DNA of 64,000 nt from Chlamydoabsidia padenii (Eukaryota > Mucoromycota > Mucoromycetes > Mucorales > Cunninghamellaceae). This document shows positions 57,795-64,000 of this stretch, one piece after another. Position 1 is the first letter of the stretch. Every line of letters begins with the position of its first letter. Under the pieces are notes generated by a model. It ran no database searches and was not told the DNA's origin. It saw only the letters and a list, made by a program, of their open reading frames with translations. Location of the stretch: contig JAIWND010000002.1 of NCBI GenBank assembly GCA_025330725.1, forward strand, positions 1,240,001 to 1,304,000, given 5' to 3'. The position numbers and the translations under genes were made by a program.

Positions 57795-60306
57795 CTATTT
57801 AGGGTTGTCACCATATCCGGCACGACGTCGCATGGTCTGGCCTTTCCATTTCACCAAGGCAAAAGAAATCATACCCATGATGTTCAAGCCAGCCAATATC
57901 ACCATAAAGTATCCTGTGCCAATAGCGCTTACGGTGGGTCGAGCAATCAGACTGAGTACGGCAGCCATTGTCATCCGGAGTAGGTTCGCAGCAGCTGTGA
58001 CAGACGCGCCACGGCCAGGTATGGAATCCACAAGGTAAGCAGACCCTGAAGCATATACTATAAAACCAAATGATTAGAGTTCATGTCTCTCTTTTTTTTT
58101 TTTTTTGTATAAAAGAGAGGAATGATTTACCTTGACTCATACCGAAGCAGACAATGGCAAAACCAACAATCGATACCCATACCACAAATCCTGCTTGTAT
58201 TCCCCAACCAAAGATAAGGACACCTAAGGGTACAAAGATAAAACCGCCAGGCCTATGTAGAGAAAGAGAAAGAGAGAAAGTAAGTATCCAGTTACATCCT
58301 GAGGGGGGGGGGGGGTTTCTTACCATGCATTTAAAGTCAATCGATCTTCTGTCAATGCTTTTCCACCACGTTTTTCCCGCGACCTTTTCAACAAGTAGTC
58401 AGAGATGTTACCAGATAGGAAGGAGCCCAACAAGTTACCAAGACCAGCGCCCAAGAAACTTAATCCTAAGAAGAGAGAAAAAGAGTTAGATCATGATCCA
58501 ATATGCTTTTGTTGTTGTTGTTGTTGTGAATTACCTGTTTGCCAAGATTCAAAACCATAGTAGACTGAATAAAGATCGGGAATAATGGTTTCAATAGTAA
58601 ACATCGTTCCAAAGCAAATGCCGGTTTGAACAGCAATCATCCAAACAAATAAATGGCGCAAGAGAAGGACACTTCTTAAGGGGTTGAATCCAGTTGGTTT
58701 AACGGTATCATCAAGTCGCATTGAAGGGCCGTTGCGTTCGAGATCATCTTCACCATCGTAATAGGTCAAACCACCATGTGCCACTGTGCTGGAGAGACTG
58801 TTCCGCCGACCAGATTTGATCGAACCTTCTTTCAAACTGAGGGTGCTGTGTTGTGAGACTGGCCGAAGAGTGTCGACTGTGCTGATATGTTCATTGGAAG
58901 CCAGTGGACCACCATTTATGGATGCATAGGATGGTTGTTGTTGACCGAGTTGTTCTTGACCTTGTTCTTTTTCTTCTACAGTAGGGTAGTCCCACTTTAG
59001 GTCATTACGGTAGGTTTCGGGAAGAAACATAAAGAGGAAGCTGAAGAGGAAGAGACCATAGGCAACACAAAACCAGAATGTCGAACGCCAGCCTAAAGCA
59101 GTTGTCATTCCACCACCAAGAATTGGACCTTGAAGAAGGAAGATATAATAAAACAGATTAATGAGTTGTCAAAAGTGTTTTCCATTAATGTTTTGCGTAC
59201 CTAAAAGAGGACCAGAGAATTGCCCAAGAAACAAGATACTAAAAGCCGCACCGCGTTCAGTCACTTCCCAACAATCAGAGACAGTACCTATAAAAAGAAG
59301 TGTGTTTAGTTAAAAAGTGCCTTGAGTTGTCAATAAAAGTCATTTTTCTCGTTTATTACCTGCTCCAACTGACATGGTCACTAAAAAGACACAATAAACA
59401 AAGACAATAGTAATTAGTAACAAAGACAAATATTTGAATTGTAAACATACCTGAAGTACCAATAGATTGGACACACCGTAGAATGACCAACCCCCAAATA
59501 TTTGTAACAATAGCACATCCAGTGGAAGCAGCCGTAAAAATGAGTAAGGAGATCAAATAAAGGAATCTAAAAAGGGAAGAGAAAGTAAAAAAAAAAAAAT
59601 GAGCAACAACTTTGGGGAAGTGTTTTAAAATTGAAATCCCGCCAATGCGGGAAATCAATTTTTTTCATTTCATGCAAGTTGCAACTTGCCTTCTAACATG
59701 ATAAAAATCTGACATTGACCCCCACATAATTGGCTTCATGTGTTACATGGGTAAATATAGACAAAGAGGTTAGCAATCAATGATAATCTGAACCGGATGT
59801 ACGTACCCCGATTCCGCCGAATAAAATAAAAAGGGAAGTTGTCAATGTCACCGCCATCGAGGAAGCCTCCAGTTCGGTTTCAATATCCGGTAAACCTGGA
59901 AGCTAAAAAGAGAAGGAAGAGTTAGAGAAATAGAAAAAAAAAAAGTTGTCATTGATCTTACAAAGATAGTGGAGCATAACCCATTTAATGAAGAACCGAG
60001 AGCCAGGCAAGCGAGAATCAACCGTTTTCGCTTGATTGAATACAGACGAGGATCATGCAAGACAGGTGGTTTGAAAGCCATATGGGTTTGTAAAAACTTG
60101 ACGATGGCTCGCCAGCAAGTCTGGAAGAAACGTCCAGATCGATTTCTGTCTTCACTGGTTAGCGTACCTGCAGCAGCCTCGGCATGATGTGTACTGGTGG
60201 TTCCTGCTTCATCACCTGCTGATGTGGTCGTGGTTGATAATTCACTTGTTGATACAGTGATCGATGGTTGTGAGATATTTGTTGTATGAAGATTGTCTTG
60301 ATTCAT
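57795..60306 (-). CDS. MFS drug/proton antiporter, DHA1 (polyamine/Qdr-like) type
   Basis: Ten exons (59962-60306, 59807-59902, 59690-59733, 59451-59566, 59360-59380, 59201-59287, 58535-59128, 58324-58465, 58131-58252, 57795-58057) give 609 residues. A cytosolic N terminus (about 1-90) precedes TM1 (LILACLALGSSLNGL). LPGLPDIETELEASSMAVTL and TSLFILFGGIG are DHA1 signatures. The 44-nt exon at 59690 encodes the TM2-TM3 motif-A loop and needs a GC donor. Motif C-like GQFSGPLLGPILGG and WRSTFWFC follow. A ~100-residue Ser-rich cytosolic loop (about 265-365) lies at mid-protein. Export of drugs or polyamines is a family inference. Confidence 0.85.
59567..59689 (-). other. GC-AG intron in MFS gene, with palindromic donor
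   Basis: Donor AGAAG/GCAAGT and acceptor TTTTTAG. The donor lies in a 16-bp perfect palindrome (59674-59689). The intron also holds facing composite elements at 59631-59643 and 59647-59658. Confidence 0.8.
59631..59658. promoter_or_regulatory. Inverted composite elements inside an MFS intron
   Basis: TTGAAATCCCGCC is followed by AATGCGGGAAATCAATT, forming an inverted pair. In gene sense it is followed by a poly-T run before the acceptor. Confidence 0.45.
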
Positions 60307-61402
60307 TTTATAATAGTATATACATAAATTAGATAGAGGGAAAAAAAAAAGTAAGTGAAAGAAGAAAGGAGAGAGAGAAAAGAAAAAAAGAGAATAAAAG
60401 AAATAGGAAAGATTGAAATAGTCGAAACTCCGTCCCGACCAAAAAAAATCAAAGATTCAGGGGTAACAAAGCGGGTTAGAGCGAAGCGTGTCTCAATGCT
60501 GGAGGAATAACAAAGTTGCTATTGAAATCAGTAAAAAAGAAAAGAACTTGTGATAGATGAGATTGACTTGTTATTTATTTGAATCACATACAAAAAAGAT
60601 ATTAATAGTTTATGCATGGTCTGTTTACATGATCGTTTTAAGCTTTTTTTTGGATGTGATGCTCGGTAAGAATCAACAAATCAATCAATATGAATATGTT
60701 CATGCTAAATATCATGGTACCAAATTATACACAGTTTCAATCTATTCGTGAGTGAGACATGACTTTAAGTAGACTAGTTAGTAGGAACTGTTTATTAGAT
60801 GATGACGATGAAAAAATTCCAAATACAACCCAGCAAAAAAGTAGATGATAGGAGGTAGAACTTCCCGCTTCTTTATTGGGGTGACTACACTATTACTAAA
60901 AGACATAAACAAAACATTAATTTTCACAAACAACTTGTTTATTGTTAAGAGTTATAAAAAGAAGGGTGTATAATTAGAATAAAAACAAATGGTATCATGG
61001 ATGGGGAAAGAGTTATAAAAAGATGCCAATGGGAGGAGGGGGAGGAAGATGTATACTGGGTAGATAGAATCATGTCATAAACAGGGGTTTTTTTAAAAGA
61101 AAAAAAAAAAAAAGAGTGAAGAATCTATACAGGTATCAATGAGGAAGGATATAAATATAACAGACTATATATACATAAATGTAGGTGTGAGTGCCAGTAG
61201 CTAAGTGCAATGTGTCTTGTGTGTAACGATAAATAAAACCCCAAGGTCTGTTGATAATACAAATCCTGTTGGCTATCTGTAGTTTGGTTTGCATAATGGT
61301 ATATAAATGGTCGTTGGTCTTGTTGTTGTTTTACTGCTAAAGTGGATGTTGACGATCGTTGTGAGCCTTGTATTTATCGAAAGATGAAGTAATCTGTCGT
61401 TA
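60307..61402. other. 1.1-kb region between MFS promoter and kinesin-4 3' end
   Basis: No gene seen. The MFS side is purine-rich (pyrimidine-rich in gene sense). The kinesin side is AT-rich with AATAAA-like 3' signals on the minus strand and a poly-A run at 61098-61113. No composite element with good match. Confidence 0.5.
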
Positions 61403-64000
61403 TTACAAGGGGGTGGGTGATGTAGGGCTGGTGGAAGCCAGTGCCAATAGTCGTTCCAATGCTGCTTCGTTCAATAAGGTCCCCTCCGTAGCTGCTTTGC
61501 GTAGTACTACATTTAATTGCCGCATTTGCTGATTTACTTGTATTGTCTGTTCGTTTCGTTTCTTCAGTAATGCTTGCTGATGTTCATTAGTGTCGTCCCA
61601 TTTCCGTCGAGCATCCAGAAAGATCCCTTCTTTGCGTTTCAACTGCTGCACTTCCTGTTCCGCTAAAGACAGTTGGTCCCGCAATCGATCATTTTCTTGT
61701 TTCAATGACCGCTGTAGCTGCTTCTTCTCCATTTTCATATGATCAATAGTGCTGCGTAGTTTCGTCACCACTTGTTCGGCCTTGGTTCGTGCTGTCGTCA
61801 TACTGTTGGTCGTTTGTTGGTATTTGCGTTTCCATTCTTGATTTTCAGTCGTCAGTCGTTTGATTTTACCTTCGTATTGTAACCTGATTTCCTTGATTTG
61901 TCGTGGTATAGAATCTTGTGGTCTTCGAGATTGATTTCCAGTCGAAGCAGGAGGAGGAGGAGGAGTAGATGACAAGATGGCATTCAATCTTCGCTGTCGG
62001 ATATTTCCGAGCTTCGGCTTTGTCACTTGATGATGCCGGCTATCTGTATTGATGACCAACTGATTGCTTTTGTTGTTACTTTTGATGTTGTCCGGGTGAT
62101 CGCTGTTGTGATTGTTGTTGTTGTTGTTATTGTTGTTGATATTACTGGTGTTCATCATGTTGTTGATTTGAATATCACCAATAGCGTAATCCCGTTGATA
62201 ACGCATGTCCACCAAATGATTCTGAAGTGATTTTAGCTGATCTTCATAGTTGATCCGCATTTGAGCATATTCGTCTTCTGATTTCTCCAATTGCCCAACG
62301 AGTTCTTTTTTCACCAATAGATCCGCCTGTACTTGATGGAGCATCTTCAGCATGTCTTTACTTTGCCTTCGTCCAAGACTTTTCTTTCCATTATAGGCCA
62401 TATTGTAGTAGGTAGAGGAGAGTCGAGATGTGGCGATAGAGTTGTCGGAATCATCCAATAATGAGTCTGTCCATGAGAGTGATTCACGTTTCGTCGAGTC
62501 TGTGGTTGATTGTGTCTTCGGCTCGTCGGTCCATGCAGGGATTGCCTATATATAATAGAAAGAAGGTTGGTAAGAATGAATGAAGAAAAAAAAAAAAAAA
62601 AAAAAAAGATGATTTTAAATCTTACCAGGATTTGTATATCATCGTCATTGTCACCATTATCATGTAATATCGAATCATGAGACATTGTGTTGGTACTGAC
62701 AGGAGAGTCGGGAAGCATAGATGGTGGAGAAGACTGAGGTGTGGTCGATATATCCAGTTTGGTGGAATTGGGTTGAATCATAGAATCAACGGGGGAAGTA
62801 TAAGCAGGTAACAAAGCGCCGTCATTCCCGATAGATTTATTATCATCCTGTTGTTTTGTTTCAAGCTTCACCTAAATAAAGAAAGAAAAAACAGAAGTTA
62901 GGTCGATAATCATTATTATTATTGTTTACTTACCTCATTGTGAGACTTGATTGATTGATTATCATCCCGCAATTCTGTGAGTGTACTATCATTTGAGTCA
63001 CTGTCCAGGAAGCGCCACAGTTCGTCCAAGTCAGGTGGTGAGTTGGGTGCTGTCATAAATGAGGTATGTTTGCGTGCTGTTTTCATACGTTGCCCAATCG
63101 GGATAGAATGTTTCCGTTGCCTGATAGTACGCCGTCCACCTGTTGATAGTGATCCTGTTCGAGTACTTCTGTCCAAGGGAGTTCCACAGGCCGATAGATT
63201 AGGTTTGTTGCGTCGGTGTGTTGGGCTGTTACTACCAAATCGACCAGGAAGTGCCACAGAAACCGAGGGTTGGTGATGATGAGACTGGTATTGTTGTTGA
63301 CATTCGAGATGCACCAGGCGGTTATTTGCTTCAGCTAGTTCATACTTGAGATCTTGTATATGCTGCAGATATTCCATCGTTTGAGGCTGTGTTTCTAAAG
63401 GGTCATGAGTGCTGCTGTGTCGTAAAAGATCCCGTTCAGCTTGTAATTGCGCCACATCCTTCGCCATTGAGGTTGCATACATTTTAGCCCGAATCAATTC
63501 CGCTTCCATAAAGTGATACTCCCCATTTATATCATCATAATGCCGCCGTTGATGATGATGATGGTAATGACTTTGTTGTTGATGTTGTTGTTGCAGTAGG
63601 TTTGATAATTGCGTTTTCATTTTGATTAGTTGATTTTTCAAATAGACGACTTCTTCGGGGCCACTACCTTCATAGTCCACATTGATTTCCACCTGGTTTT
63701 GGATGTTTCGAGCACGATTTGCATATTTGAGAGTATTGAGAGTTTCCATATAATCCGAGGCACAAGGACTAACACATGCCAGCATCAAAGTATGACTGTT
63801 TCCACCAAGACTATCTTGAAGCAACCTTGTTAATTTGCTGTCACGGTAAGGTACATGAGGTGATTTTTTCGATTCATCGCCTAGAGCACTGATGACATTC
63901 CCAAGAGCTAAAAGTCCGGTGTTGATAGAGATACCTTCTTTTTGTCGATCACCAAATGCATTCGTTCGTTTCAGCTAGAGTAAAGTTTCATATTAATTAT
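61403..64000 (-). CDS. Kinesin-4 family motor (KIF4/KIF21-like), 5' part off the window
   Basis: Chromokinesin-type motor. Three exons visible (62934-63974, 62626-62871, 61403-62545) code for 809 residues and remain in phase. The window starts inside the motor: ERLKRT-like [90 protein letters not shown], all matching kinesin-4. The stalk has several coiled coils with His, Asn and Ser/Thr-rich insertions and a basic, Leu-rich tail ([34 protein letters not shown]). The N-terminal half of the motor with the P-loop lies beyond position 64000. Confidence 0.92.
62584..62607. repeat. Poly-A tract in kinesin-4 intron
   Basis: About 23 A (poly-T in gene sense) within the intron between the exons ending 62626 and starting 62545. 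Confidence 0.85.

Overview
The window is nuclear DNA of a filamentous fungus, most likely of the Mucoromycota (Mucorales-like). It is AT-rich. The genes are split by many introns of about 55-80 nt with GTAAGT-type donors, CTAAC/CTAAT-like branch sites and T-rich 3' ends. Gene spacing is tight, 5' flanks carry long pyrimidine or poly-T tracts, and the gene content is plainly fungal (WOPR regulator, AreA/NIT2-type GATA factor, Sat4/Hal-like kinase, kynurenine aminotransferase, GT61, PSMD5/HSM3). I did not identify the genus. No rRNA, tRNA, CRISPR array or intact transposon was found.

Layout, left to right. 0-5.3 kb: kinesin-7 (CENP-E-like) and an F-box/EF-hand protein. 5.6-13.2 kb, all minus: kynurenine aminotransferase, a Sat4/Hal-type kinase, the proteasome chaperone PSMD5/HSM3, and a GT61 glycosyltransferase. 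13.9-20.9 kb: ATG5 (plus), a new RRM-ended protein (minus), and a very-long-chain acyl-CoA synthetase (plus). 22.2-30.6 kb, plus: RCL1, Rab18, a siderophore-type MFS transporter and a WOPR regulator. 31-35.5 kb, minus: 14-3-3 and an OPT transporter. 35.9-39.9 kb, plus: mitochondrial uS10 and a RanBPM/Gid1 protein. 40.1-46.8 kb, minus: a DUF4050-like protein, mitochondrial uS7, an Aim32-like sucrase/ferredoxin protein, the GPN2 GTPase and the splicing factor RBM22/SLT11. 47-57.5 kb, plus: MCM4, an AreA-type GATA factor, eIF3d and a tiny metallothionein. 57.8-64 kb, minus: a DHA1-type MFS transporter and the 3' part of a kinesin-4.

Most genes are housekeeping (translation, replication, splicing, autophagy, proteasome, motors). 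For most of the coding models I joined exons by hand and confirmed that the summed exon lengths keep one open frame; those lengths are stated in the entries.

The most interesting signal is a recurrent 13-bp composite element, consensus GGCGGGATTTGAA in either orientation. It lies about 58-130 bp upstream of the start codons of at least 15 genes. It resembles an E2F-like GGCGGGA joined to a CHR-like TTTGAA. It is absent from the two clearest TATA-box promoters (metallothionein and WOPR), and a few copies sit inside introns followed by poly-T. Other notable points are two consecutive micro-exons (6 and 4 nt) that complete a kinesin P-loop, two GC-AG introns that are required to restore conserved protein segments, and a 25-residue metallothionein that would escape most gene finders.
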